Below are positions 34,694-45,889 of a stretch of 64,000 nt of DNA, one piece after another. Every line of letters begins with the position of its first letter. The stretch's first letter is position 1. The notes under the pieces were generated by a model. It saw nothing but the letters and a program-made list of their open reading frames with translations, searched no databases and was not told where the DNA came from. Source of the stretch: Eonycteris spelaea (taxonomy: Eukaryota > Chordata > Mammalia > Chiroptera > Pteropodidae); assembly GCA_003508835.1 (NCBI GenBank), contig PUFA01000143.1, forward strand, positions 3,373,501-3,437,500, written 5' to 3'. A program made the position numbers and the translations under genes.

Positions 34694-35255
34694 CAGTAAG
34701 TCCTCTTTACATCATCAATAGGTTCTTAAAACCTGCAAATTGAAGCAAAATGATGTGTAATGAAACCAGTTTTACCATAGGTTAACAAGAGTAATATATT
34801 TCTCGTCATAAAAATATCACCAAACTTCTAAATAAAGACCCAAAACACCTCTAACATTAAAATAAATATGAGCTAAACATATTTAAGAAAGGTGAATAAA
34901 AACAAGCAAGGTGATGATGTTCCAACTTGATTATTCCAGTTCAGGGTCGTGAGTGGCCAGAATCTATCCCTGAAGCTCAGGGCACCAAGCAGGAACCTAC
35001 TTGGACAAGACAGCCTTCCATTGCAGGATGAACTCACACATACTCACACTGACCCATGCTGCTGTGACAATTTAGACATGCCAGTTACCTCACATGCACA
35101 ATCTTTGGATGTGTCAGGAAACTTGAATACCATAAGAAAACTCACGCAGATATGGGGAGAACATGCACTGGAGGCCCTGGCAGAAATCAATTTCTATTTT
35201 CTTATCAACATTATGATGAAATGACATTGAACCAAATGATATTATTCAAAGACTG
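34694..35255. mobile_element. DNA transposon with terminal inverted repeats, 562 bp
   Basis: The left end CAGTAAGTCCTCTTTACATC and the inverted right end (reading CAGTCTTTGAATAATATCAT on the minus strand) are imperfect inverted repeats. TA flanks both sides (34692-34693, 35256-35257), as for Tc1/mariner-type insertion. The interior holds TCACGCAGATATGGGGAGAA, found in an old mammalian repeat I recognise but cannot name. No transposase remnant is evident, so it is non-autonomous. The family is uncertain. Confidence 0.6.
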
Positions 35256-35259
35256 TAGT

Positions 35260-36232
35260 AGGTTACAGTTTTTTCTATTTTATGGGCATGTCTTTGGTGT
35301 GCTTTCTTTGTGTGTTGGGATGTTATTCTGCTTTTTTTTTTCCTAATAATAACTTTGTATAGATTTAGCTTTCATCTCTTCTGTTACTTATTTTTATGTT
35401 ACAATTTTTCTGAATTTTTAGGAGGCAGGATTCAAGGTGGCTTTTATAATTTCTATTGTTTCCTTGTAGTTTGCAAAAATATGGCCATTTTTTTATTGGT
35501 TATTTAGATATTTCATGACTCTTTTCCCCTCCACCATTTCATTTGTACTTTTCTTTGTTTTGTATCTTTCATCCCCCGACCCGGGGAAGATTCCACTCCC
35601 TGTATGGTCTCGCTTCAGTGTTAGGCTGTGTCAGGAAAGGTAGTTCTGGCTGGCTGAGTTTTGAGTGTCGTAGACTGCCGGCACTTATTTTGATTTTGTG
35701 TGGAGCCCATGCCATCACCCTATTTTATTTTATTTTTTATTTTTTTATTATTTTTTAATTTTGTATTTTATTTATATAAACATTCACGTATGTATTTACT
35801 TATTTATGTATGTATGTATGTATTTCTTTAATGTTTTATTTATTTCTCCTTCTCCCCTCTGGTAACCACTTACTATCACCCCATTTTAGATAATCATTCT
35901 CAGATCATCTGCTCCACTTCCTAGTGAACACCAGATATCTATGTGCTCAGGTTTCTTTATTTCTCTCATATTCTTGCTGTTGAGATATTATACCATGCAT
36001 GAGTTTGTAGGGTTGATTGATTATCCTCACTCATTTGTAAGTTGGACTTCCTTGACTAGTTTTAAGTGTTATCTATACACTTTTGATTGGTTTTGCTGTC
36101 TCATTACTCTTCCTTTAAAAACTATACCTTCACTCTTGCCATTCCTGGGTTTCCATATTGTTGTGAACTTAGCACATATTTAATGAAGTTTATCTTATTT
36201 ATTTATTTTTTCTTTGAAATTGGTTTCTACAG
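35260..36232. other. End of intron 1
   Basis: AT-rich sequence with a T/A-rich low-complexity tract (35720-35765) and a (TATG)n run (about 35788-35824). One short GC-richer island lies at 35572-35700. The last 20 bases before exon 2 form a pyrimidine-rich tract ending TTTCTACAG, a normal 3' splice site. Confidence 0.5.
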
Positions 36233-36388
36233 AAAAAAAGAGATTGGGATATAGGATACCCATCCTTTCCAGGAGAGGATCCACTGCAGTTCAAAAGAGC
36301 ACATCTCAGGACAGTGGGGACAGCTGCTTCCCTCTCTGAAGCATGGCTCAGGTGTGAAGAAGGATTTCAGGATACTTCAGGGACTCTG
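36233..36388 (+). CDS. SPIDR: SPIDR exon 2 (coding)
   Basis: This exon encodes 52 residues of the N-terminal region of SPIDR, the nuclear scaffold that links the BLM helicase and RAD51 during homologous recombination repair. The translation contains Y-P-S-F-P-G-E-D-P-L-Q, then T-A-A-S-L-S-E-A-W-L-R-C-E-E-G-F-Q, which I recognise from the human protein. It starts in phase 0 after the acceptor TTTCTACAG and ends in phase 0 at the donor CTG|GTAAAG. The length is 156 bp, an exact multiple of three. The preceding residues (the short, basic first exon with the start codon) are upstream of the window. The region is rich in polar residues and is probably unstructured. The gene name comes from recognition across all four exons. 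Confidence 0.88.
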
Positions 36389-37021
36389 GTAAAGAAATTA
36401 TAAAATTATTTTCCTTGAATGCCAAAGGATGAATCATAGGTTACTGGGTATTCAGACCACTGTAATTCTATTTCTTTAGAATGTCCTTCAGTACACAAAG
36501 AAAGTTGGTCCTTTTTTTCCTCATCTTTGAATTTCTTTAATAATCATGGCAAGTTAGTACTCACCTCTTTATGCCATGCAGACCCTTTATACTTCTTTGT
36601 TTGTAAATGAAGGATATATACTGACAATGTTTTCTGAAGAACATTCTGAGAAGAATGTTGAGCATCATATTCTTTACAAGAAGTGTATTTATGAAATGTT
36701 TATATATTCAGAATCTTTTGGCAGTGAGATATTCTGCTTAATTTTTGTATGTGTGGAAATTTTGAAATTCAATACAGAGGAATACTGTTATAAACTAAAT
36801 GTTAGACAGCTTTCTCTTTAGATTCAAGAACAATATAAAAATACATTTATAAGTATATGAGGAGTATGTATTTGCAGAATAATTATGGGTGAATATAAAT
36901 AAAGGAAAACAGGAATATGTTTAAAAAGGTTGTAGTTTAAGGTTTTGAATATTTTATAAGATTGTTGATATCAAGTCCTTGTCACATAAATTACTACATT
37001 ATTTTTATTATCTGTCTGCAG
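36389..37021 (+). other. SPIDR intron 2 (633 bp)
   Basis: Short AT-rich intron with GT at 36389 and AG at 37020-37021 preceded by TTATCTGTCTGC. I see no repeat or other gene in it. Confidence 0.75.
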
Positions 37022-37088
37022 TCTTTAACAGCTGAAAAGAAGACTATTACAGAAAAGCACCTTAAATTAATCACTAGACCCAAGAAAG
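37022..37088 (+). CDS. SPIDR: SPIDR exon 3 (coding)
   Basis: A 67-bp exon encoding S-L-T-A-E-K-K-T-I-T-E-K-H-L-K-L and then I-T-R-P-K-K, matching the next segment of SPIDR. It starts in phase 0 and ends after the first base of a codon (G), at the donor AAAG|GTAATA. The acceptor is TCTGCAG. The residue pair at E-K (human has E-E) and the segment L-I-T-R-P-K-K are diverged, as expected in this weakly conserved N-terminal part. The reading frame joins exon 2 without a stop. Confidence 0.88.
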
Positions 37089-37394
37089 GTAATATTTTGT
37101 TGATTTCTTGACAGAAAAGGTATAATGCTAATATATCCTTCTTTGATTTATTTGCTTTTAACAAAATTATTTACATAGTTTGGATAGACTATATATTCAT
37201 GATTAAAAACCATCAAAACAATGTAAAAAGGTATTTTTTGAGAAATTTGTTACTCATCTTTGTCACCATCTACCCCATTTTCCCCACCTCCTAGAGGTAA
37301 TTATTAGATTTTTTTTGTGTGTCCCTCCTGGGTTCACTGTTATCGACAGAACCCATTAGGTTAGCTCAGGCTCATAGAGTTTTAAAAAAATCTG

Positions 37395-39410
37395 GTATGT
37401 TTTGAAACAGTAACAATTTGACTTCTTCATTCCAGTTTAGATGCCTTTTATTTCTTTCTCTTGCCCAATTGCTCTAGTTAGGACTTCCATGATTCTCTGT
37501 ATAGAAAACCGTAAAGACTTGGTCGAAAAACTATTAGAAACAATAAACAAAAACAGTAAAGTTGCAGGTACAAAATCAATATACAAAAATCGATTGCATT
37601 CCTATATACTAACAATGAAATTTCACATTTAAAAATTAAAAAAATAATTCCCTTTGCATTTGCAACAAAAAGAATAAAGTACTTAGGAATAAACTTAACA
37701 AAGCTTGTGAAGGACCTATACAGTGAAAATTATAGGACATTATTAAAAGAAATTGAAGAAGACATAAAGGAGTGGAAAGATATTCCATGTTCATGGATTG
37801 AAAGAATCAACATAGTTAAATGGCCATATTACTTAACCCCATCAAAATCCCAATGACATTCTTTAAAGAAATAGAACAAAAAATCATCAGATTTGTATGG
37901 AATCACGAAAGACCGTGAATAGCCAAAGCAATCCTGAGAAAAAAGAACAAAGCTGAAATATCACTTTGCCTTACTCCAAATTATACTACAAAGCTACAAT
38001 AATTAAAACAGCATGGCATTGGCAGAAAAACAGACACACAGACCAATGGAACAGAATTGAGAGCCCAGAAATGAACCCACATATAAATGGGCAAGTAATT
38101 ATCAACAAAGGAGCTAAAAATATATATGGTGAAAAGAAAGACTCTTCAATAAATAGTGCTGGAAAATTGGAAAGCCACATGCAAAAGAATAAAACTAGAC
38201 TGCTTTGTGTCATCATACACCAGAATTAACTCAACATGGATCAAAGACCTAAATATAAGACCTAAAACAATAAATTGCATAAAAGGAAACATAAGCACTA
38301 AATTCATGGACCTTGGATTTAGAGAGATTTTTATGAATTTGACCTCAAAGTCAAGGGAAATAAACCAAAAATAAATGAATGAGACTAAATCAAACGAAAA
38401 ATCTTCTGCACAGCAAAAGAAGCATCAATAAGGCAAAAAGCAGCTAACTGAATGGGAGAAGATATTTGCAAACAACACCTTCAATAAAGGGCTAATATCC
38501 AAAACATACAAAGAACTTATACAACTAAACAACAAAAAACAATCCAGTTAAAAAGTGGGCAGTGGACCTAACAGACATTTCTCCCAAGAAGATATACAAA
38601 TAGCCAGTAGGCGTATGAGTAAATTCTCAAGTTCACTAGCTATTAGGGAAATGCAAATCAAAACCACAGTGAGATACTACCTCACACCTGTTAGGATGGC
38701 TGTCATCAACAGGACAAGTAATAACAAGTGTTGGAGAGGTTGTGGAGGACAAGGAACCCTCATACACTGCTGGTGGGAATGTAAATTGGTATAGCCACTA
38801 TGGAAAACAGTATGGAGGTTCCTCAAAAAGTTAAAAATAGAATCACCGTATGACCCAGCAATCCCTCTTCTGGGTATTTACTCAAAAAACCTGAAAATAT
38901 CCATGAAGATATATGTACCCCCATGTTCATAGCAGCATTATTCATGGTGGCCAAGACATGAAAACAACTGAAGTGCCCTTAGATAGATGATTAGGTAAAG
39001 ATGTGGTATGTGCAGCTGATACACAATGGAATATTACTCAGCAACAAGAAAAGATGAAATACTGCCACTTGTAACAACATGGATGGAACTGGAGATTATC
39101 ATGCTAAGCGAAGTAAGTCAGTCAGAAAAAGTTAAGAACCATATAGTTTCATTTTTATGTGGGATAGAAAACTGAAAGCAATGAAAAATCAAGACAAACA
39201 AAAAGTCAGACACAGGTAACAGTTTAATGGTTACCAGAGGGGAGGCAGGGGAGCTATATAGGATAAAGGGTGTCAAATATATGGTGATAGAAGGAAATTT
39301 AACTTTGGGTGGTGAACACACCAATATACATATGATGTATTATTGAATTGTACACTTGAAACCTAAATAATTTCTTTAATCAATGTCACCTCTCAAATTT
39401 AATTTAAAAA
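37395..39410 (+). mobile_element. LINE-1, 5'-truncated with 5' inversion, sense
   Basis: From about 37492 to 39410 this is LINE-1 ORF2 3' half and 3' UTR in sense orientation, ending with the tail around TGTACACTTGAAACCTAAAT and TTTAATCAATGTCACC. The first ~95 bp (37395-37490) are antisense reverse transcriptase sequence (GTTAGGACTTCCATG and the words before it), so the 5' part is inverted, the hallmark of twin priming. Target-site repeats are TTTAAAAAAATCTG at 37381-37394 and TTTAAAAATCTG at 39403-39414. ORF2 pieces remain open only in short stretches (for example 37966-38229 and 38555-38794). Confidence 0.85.
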
Positions 39411-39414
39411 TCTG

Positions 39415-39955
39415 ATTTGGGAAATAAAGTTATGACCTATGATATAAGGACTTTATTACTTTAGGGAATGAAATTTTTACTTGATGAATTAGTTAGGGAA
39501 GGCTTCAATTACAAACAGTAGAAAACTGTATTAGAGTGTTTGAAGAAAAGGGGTTGAATGTATCTCCTGCAACAAGAAATCCATGAGGCCAGGCTTGTTC
39601 TGAGTTCTGCAGCTTTAGTGTGGGATTTGTTCTTGTGATTCTGAAGTGAAAGCTGAATTTTCCAGTCCTGGTTCTTGGGAAGAATGTAGGGCGTGAGGAT
39701 TTTCTTGAAGTGAACTTTTCCTTTGGGAAGGAATTCCTTCTTACAGGCCCTTTGTTTCTGGCCAGAACCTGTTACATAGCATCACCTCCACTACAGAGGC
39801 TTCAGTGAAATTAAGGATTTTTTAAAGATGTATGTTGCTGCTCAGATAAAATTGGGGGTTTGTTAGTAAGTAAGAAGAGGGATTGAGTAGGCAATTGACT
39901 CTGCTGCCACACTCAGTTATCCTGTGGGTAGGTCACAGTTATCCTGTGAGACTTT
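39415..39955. other. Intron 3, unassigned
   Basis: No repeat or gene recognised. Confidence 0.4.
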
Positions 39956-39959
39956 AGGG

Positions 39960-40120
39960 ATCTCATTTGTCCCATGGTGTCATGACTGTATTCTAACTGT
40001 GTGATCTTGGAAAAGCAAGCTAAATATGCATCTGGAAAATGGGCATAAGAATGTGTGCTTCATTGAATTATTGTGAGCTAAAAAAAGTAATAAAAATGCC
40101 TAGTTCAAAGGCTTTTACAC
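39960..40120 (+). repeat. MIR SINE fragment
   Basis: ACTGTGTGATCTTGGAAAAG, then CATCTGGAAAATGGGCATAA and AATTATTGTGAGCTAAA follow the order of the MIR 3' half in sense orientation. Confidence 0.6.
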
Positions 40121-40124
40121 TAAA

Positions 40125-41393
40125 CTGGTAGCAGCAATTGCTATTATGTCTGATGGCACAAAGAACTATGTGAAAGCCTGGCCAAAGTTCTGCAGAGTGG
40201 GAAAACTTTCCATGAATAAGAGATTAAACACTTTAAGTTATATTATTATTTCACTAACATTTTTATGCAAATGAAAATAAAATTTTCCATATTTTAAAAA
40301 ATTCACAAAACACTATATTGTAAAATAATCTGGCATACATCTTTTTGTAATGCCATAATCTAATGAAGCTGCAGAATTTAACTTTTCTTGTTAATAATAC
40401 CAAATGCTGTCATTTTTAAAGATCAACTTAATTCTGATTTCTAAACAATCATGATTTATTATAAGGAGAAAAAAGTTTTTTTGTGTTTGTTGGTTTTTTA
40501 TAGATGTGGCTCATATCTTTCTCTGGATATTTTAAGTATAGTAAAATTCAACTTGGGGAGAGAAAAAAAACTAAATAAGCTCCTACCTTTTATTTAATGA
40601 CAAAAGGATATTTTGGAATGATTTTTCCATGCCAATATGTATTTTACCTATTTTGCTGTACTTTCTATTCTGTAGAATGATAAATGCATTCTGAAAGGAT
40701 GAAAGAAATTATATCAGTGAATAATTATTTACAGCAAAAGCTGCTTGTTGAGACAAGAAGATATTGTTAATAATTTAACAAAAGCTTACAAATAGAAATT
40801 GTAGAGAAAGAAATTCAAGGCGTTTCTTAGAGCTGGTTCATTTTAAAATAGTAGCTTCTAAAGAATTAAAGACAGGCTGTTAACAGAAATTTTAGGGTGT
40901 GGAAATAATATTTTTCTCGGAGCTGGTAAGCAGAAGTGAGGGAACATACTTTTACAAAGTGTGCAAAAAAGATGGAGACATGTCTCTGTGTCTCGATTTC
41001 CTCATTTTTAAGGCACTGGGGACTAGAGAAGATTGAAAAGGGAAGGAAATAGAGATGCAAAGAGGTGAGAGAATGTAAGCAAAGGGTCTTGCCAGAAGAA
41101 GGTTCAAGGGAGATGGAAGAAGATAAAAACTTTAAATTAAAAGAGGCTTCAACCTTTGTAGATAGTGATTTTCTTTAAAAGAACTTTTAAAAATGGAAAT
41201 GTGTTAATTTTCCTGAGATACCCTGTAATTTTTTTTTCTTTCAAAATCTGTATTTATTGAGGTCAGAAATCTCCTGCTCCTTAAGAGGCATTACTAAATT
41301 TTAAAAATTATATATTGAACTGGTATTCTTCCTGTTGGACCATGTGTATCTAAAGGGCAGAATCTCCTCTGTTGCTCATCTTTATATCCTAGG
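40125..41393. other. Intron 3, unique sequence
   Basis: About 1.3 kb of AT-rich sequence with no recognised repeat, exon or RNA gene. Confidence 0.4.
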
Positions 41394-41798
41394 TGTATTA
41401 GTTTGCTAGAGCTGCCATACTAATGTACCACAAAATGGGTGGTTTGAACAATAATCTCACAATTCTGGAGGCTAGAAGTACAAAATGAAGGTATTGGCAG
41501 GATTGGTTACTTTTAGGATCTGCTCCAGGCTTCTTTCTTTGGCTTGTAGATGATTGTCTTATCCATGTCTCTTCATGTCTTCATCCCTCTCTGAATGTCT
41601 GTTTCTGTGTTCAAATTTCTCCTTTTTGTAAGGATACCTGTCATATCCAGTTAGGGCCCATCCTAAAGATTTCACTTTAACTTGATTAACTTATTTAGAG
41701 GGTAAAGACTCTCCAAATAAGGTCGCATTCTAAGATACTGGAGGTTAGAACTTTAACATATGAATGAATTTTGGGGAAACATTGTGCAACCTATGACA
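41394..41798 (-). mobile_element. ERVL-MaLR LTR (MLT1 type), antisense
   Basis: Starts TGTATTAGTTTGCTAGAGCT on the + strand and ends CAACCTATGACA, the two ends of an MLT1-class LTR read in reverse. Internal landmarks such as TCTGGAGGCTAGAAGTACAA and CCAAATAAGGTCGCATTCT are present. The flanks CTAGG (41389-41393) and CCAGG (41799-41803) form a 5-bp duplication with one mismatch. Confidence 0.8.
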
Positions 41799-42068
41799 CC
41801 AGGTACTAAAACAATGGGTATCCAGATATGTTTACAGTGCCTGGTAACTATTCTTATAGTCTGGCTGATATCCTTCCTAAACTTTTACTGGAATGGGATT
41901 TGATTTCAGGGGTATCCTGTTTCAGCAAATAAAATGATTTACTGACTAATAAATATGTGGTCGTGGTTTTACCTATGTAAATTATGTAGTTAAGTGCCTA
42001 CAATTTATAGGCTTATGAATTTCATGAATTTATTATATAATCATGAGAATAATGGTAACTTTACTTCA

Positions 42069-42365
42069 TGTCTTAGTCTATTCAGGGCTGCTAACAAAAA
42101 TAACATAGACTGAGTGATTTATAACAGCAGAAATTAATTTCTCATAGTTTTAGAATCCAGAAGTCCAGTACATTTGGTGTCTGGCAAGGATTTTCTTCCT
42201 GGTTCATATACAACATCTTCTTACATGGCAGAAAGGGCCAGGCATCTCGCAGGGGTTTCTTTTAATAGAGCAGTAATTGCATTCATGAGGATGGAACCCC
42301 GAAAGTCTCACTTCTTAAAACCATTACACTGGGGATTAGGTTTCAACATGTACATTTTTGAGAGA
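42069..42365 (-). mobile_element. ERVL-MaLR LTR (MST/THE type), antisense
   Basis: TGTCTTAGTCTATTCAGGGC followed by CATAGACTGAGTGATTTATA and CTCATAGTTTTAGAATCCAG is the reverse of a MaLR LTR. The far end, near ACATGTACATTTTTGAG, is degenerate and the element seems truncated. Confidence 0.7.
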
Positions 42366-42459
42366 CAGAGTGAGTCTATAGCATTCTACTACTCTTTTTA
42401 AATTTACTTTTCCAGATGCATATATAATGAAAGAGATTGATAATGTCTTCTGCAAGTAA

Positions 42460-43160
42460 GTACCAGCTTAGTTTTATTAGCCATTTAAGTCATACGGATT
42501 CTTAGGTTATTCTGAATAGTTTACTTTTAATTTTATACTTTGAAGGTTAGACAGTTTTAGTAATTATAGATGTTCATAGATCAAAGTAAGTGCTTAGTAA
42601 ATGTTTACTATTATTTCATGTTTTTGTGCCTTTGTAAGTGCTTTTTTCCATATATCATTTTGTCAGTGACTCCTTTCTGGTTCAACATAAGGTGGAACAT
42701 TCGCTTTTTTTGTTACTATTATATCATGACATACCTTTAATATATATTTAATTTTTCATAATTTTCTTTTCATGTTGCCTTTCAGACCATGTATTCTTTG
42801 AGGACAGGAGTTTTCTTTGTTTCCTCAAGGTTTACTATAACAGGTGTTTTATAAATATGAACTGAATGAAGCTGTTTAACTTCTGAGCCTGTTTCTTTTT
42901 CTGTAAAACTTGAATTATAATATGTAATTTCTTAACCTTGTAATATATATTGAAATGTGGCTAAGAGGCTTTAAAAATTTTAGCATTGTAACTCAAATAT
43001 GAATATGATTAGAAAAACAGATTCTTATTAGGTTTGTATTTTCTGATCAATATCAGTAAAGTTTCCTCTGACCACTGTTTCACTAAGGTGGAGTAGTAGC
43101 CCCATTCCTTCTAGTTTTCCTGCTTATCTAAATGACTGAATTAAAAAATAGTGGCAGTAC
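42460..43160. other. Intron 3, unassigned
   Basis: AT-rich sequence with no element that I can identify. Confidence 0.35.
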
Positions 43161-43868
43161 CAATTGCTGTCAATGGTACAGAGAAACTGGACCACTTAGA
43201 CATTGCTGATGGATCTGTTAAATGGTACAGCGCTCTGGAAAACAGTTTGGCAGTTTCTTATAAGACTAAACATGCAATTATCATAAAGCCAGTAATCGCA
43301 ACCTTAGACATTTATCCCAGAGATTAAAAACTGCATCTGCATAAAATCCTGTGTACAATGTTCATAGCAGCTTTATTATAATAACCCCAACTGGAAATAA
43401 CACAGATGTCCTTTAGTGGGTGAATGATTTAACAAACTGTGCTACATCCATACATGGAATACCACTCAGTAATAAAAAAATAACTTGATATGCACAATAT
43501 ATACACACAAGAACATGTATGAATGTCTAGGAAATTATGCTGAGTGAAAAAAGCCAGTCCCAAAAGGTTATATAGTATGATATATATTTGTATATCATTC
43601 TCGAAATGACAAAATTTTAGGTGCAGAACTGATTAGTGGTTGCCAGGGGTTAGGAATTGGGGTGGGAGTGAGGTTTGATGTGGCTTTAGAAAGGTAATAC
43701 AGGATATCCTCCTGGTGATGGAATTAATATCAACATTCTGGTCGTGATATTGTACTATAGTTTTGTAAAATGTTACCAATGGAGAACTGGGTGAAACATA
43801 CGAGGGATTCTATTATTTCTTATAATTGCATGTGAATCTAATAATATCTTAGACTAACAAGGTTAAAT
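43160..43868 (+). mobile_element. Old LINE-1 3' end, sense
   Basis: Carries the end of ORF2 and the 3' UTR in sense orientation: GAAAACAGTTTGGCAGTTTC, TACATGGAATACCACTCAGT, GTGGTTGCCAGGGGTTAGGA and ACATTCTGGTCGTGATATTG. Of an older (L1M) type, with many substitutions. Confidence 0.75.
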
Positions 43869-43869
43869 A

Positions 43870-44334
43870 AATAAGTTTGCTGTTTAGTGTTTGAAGCACA
43901 CTGCTACTACCAGGGCTCTTAGTATGGCAAAGGAGGTACCTGGAAGTGTTCCTATTATATATAAATTTTAGTTTTGTTTTGTGTTTTGTTTTGTTTTGGT
44001 TTTTTTCTTTGGTTTCATCAAATATTCTAGGAAGTTACATAGTTCTCTAATTATTTCAAGGTAATTTTTTGAGTTTTTATTTGTGCTCTAGTCATTTTCA
44101 TGGTCTTTATAACTTATTTCAATCAGTTTTTTTCTTGTAATTTGGCTTTACTTTAAAGAATCTTAGCCAAGTGGCACATAGAATTTTAGGAAGGAAGATT
44201 TGACGTAAGACATTACCTCCACTATCATCAGAATTTTGTGTGTTTGTGAGTATGGCAAATTAACATGAGTAAAATCTCCTTCTGATAACCACATCAGTTG
44301 AACATTTTTTATATAATTTCTATTTCTTTAACAG
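43870..44334. other. End of intron 3
   Basis: Mostly unassigned T-rich sequence with a GTTTTGTTTTG-type low-complexity tract near 43970-44003. It ends in the acceptor TATTTCTTTAACAG. Confidence 0.5.
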
Positions 44335-44409
44335 AAACCACATCTATGAGTACCAGTGGACTTATGGATATAACATGGAGTTCCAGTGGAAGTGATCTAT
44401 CAGATGAAG
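44335..44409 (+). CDS. SPIDR: SPIDR exon 4 (coding), short form
   Basis: A 75-bp exon that completes the split Glu codon and encodes T-T-S-M-S-T-S-G-L-M-D-I-T-W-S and then S-S-G-S-D-L-S-D-E, a serine- and acid-rich conserved block of SPIDR. It ends after the first base of a codon at GAAG|GTAAAA. As I recall the human protein, the next residues are D-K-T-L-S-Q-L-Q-R before the D-E-L-Q-F block. Here the bases after the donor still resemble that coding sequence (GTAAAACACTTT), but continuing in frame gives TAA at 44421-44423. The exon therefore seems to be shortened by 27 bp (nine codons) through a new donor. The frame to exon 5 is kept. Confidence 0.88.
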
Positions 44410-44920
44410 GTAAAACACTTTAAATCACAGAGAATATCTTGTTTTATGACAGGAATATTTTATATCCAGAAGTTGGGGCCAGTGAAGTGACTATTAATTT
44501 TGTAAGAAATCCAGTTTCTATTATATATTGGATTCAATATTGGGGGAAAAAAACCTTTTTAATACTTAGCGTTAATTATGGTCTTACCTGAGTCCCAGTT
44601 TCTAGGCGAAGCCCTTTAGAAGCATTTTCTTATTTAATATTTCTCACAATAGCCCTAAGAAATAGACATTACCAGTAGTATTTTTACAGTTAACAGCTTA
44701 AGCTAGAACATGTTAGAATTGGTTGGGATTTCACATTGGGTTTCTTTGATGAAAACGCAACTTCTCTCAACTACCTGCTTAATGCTACACCCACATTTCC
44801 TCCTTGCTAACCCCTTTTGGATAAATACTATGACAACCAATGTGTGGTAGAAATATAACTTACCAACAACTTTCTGTTCTGATGGCATTTTATATGTATT
44901 GTGTTTTTGATAGTTGAAAA

Positions 44921-45141
44921 CAGGGTTTCTCAGCCTTGGAACTGTTGCAATTTGGAGCCAGATCATTTTCTGTTGAGCGGAGGTTGCTTTCCTGTACATC
45001 ATAGGATATTTAGCAGCATCTCTGGTCTCTATCCACTGGTGACAGTAGCATTCCCAGCCCCAGTTGTGACAACCAGAAATGCCTCCAGATGTTGTCAGAT
45101 GTCCCTCATAGGACAGAATCACCCCAAACTGAGAACCACAG
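44921..45141. mobile_element. MER20-like hAT-Charlie element
   Basis: Starts CAGGGTTTCTCAGCCTTGGA and ends near ACTGAGAACCACAG, with TAGGATATTTAGCAGCATCT and CCCCAGTTGTGACAACCAGA inside, the order expected of MER20. Inverted ends are CAGGGTTTCTCA and TGAGAACCAC. A 158-codon open stretch on the minus strand (44703-45179) only runs across this element and is not a gene. Confidence 0.65.
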
Positions 45142-45889
45142 ACAGAATTATGGAAATTATGTTCTTTTAAAAATAACAAAATATATAGCTCATTTAAGAG
45201 TATATAAAAGTGCTAATGCTTTCAGAATAAGCTTTGACTTTTAAATATTACTTTGACAGTTCCTGATAAGTTAATTAGTCAAGGCTAAGTTTGTACAAAT
45301 AGCCCTTGTAAAAAGTGGTTACATTCTTTTGGCCACTTGGTATGCCATCTTGATAACTTCTAATTGACATTTTAGTAATAGATAGACAAAGTGATATTTT
45401 AAGGTTATATGTAAACTCTTAGGGCTTATTTGTTATTTCAACCATATTAAATGAATTTCATTGTTATGCAGCTCTTGATTTGTTTTCATACATCTCAGAA
45501 CATAATATTATTATTAATAACTATGTGCTTTTATGGGTGAACAGTGTGGTATATGAATGGCATTTCAATAAAGCCGGTATCAAAAAAAAAAATAACAACC
45601 CTGTATATGTCTTCTTGTATTAAAAGTAGTTTTCAAAACTATTTAAGAATGGAAAGATGCTTTGAGCTAATTATTTTAAAATGAGTTAGCAAATTTTTAA
45701 CTTTTCTTAAATAAGTTGACCATTAGGTACACATAAATGAAGTATATCTCAACTGCTGGTTTATCTTTATCTTCTCTCCTCCTCTCCCATCCCTTCCTCC
45801 TTCTCTCCTTTTTATCTTTAATTATTACTTATCAAGTTCTTTTTTTCCCCAGGCACTTGGCTGGATATTATGTATGTTATTTCCTTTGA

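Larger units (their letters stand above)
37089..44334 (+). other. SPIDR intron 3 (7.2 kb)
   Basis: It carries a twin-primed LINE-1, two MaLR-type LTRs, a MIR and an old LINE-1 3' end. Unassigned stretches are 37089-37380, 39415-39955, 40125-41393, 42460-43160 and 43870-44334, where I see no gene. It also contains one exon-like segment at 42416-42453, discussed as a finding. Confidence 0.7.

Noticed and set aside
1..36232. Search for SPIDR exon 1 and a CpG-island promoter
   Set aside because: No GC-rich island with a start codon and a basic M-P-R-G-type N-terminus was found; the GC-richer parts are LINE-1 5' UTRs.
38555..38794. Open frame ending in a [21 protein letters not shown] string
   Set aside because: This is the common C-terminal part of LINE-1 ORF2, already inside the twin-primed LINE-1.
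44703..45179. 158-codon open frame on the minus strand
   Set aside because: It runs across a MER20-like transposon and flanking intron, has no splice-site or coding signature, and overlaps an open stretch on the + strand of the same element.
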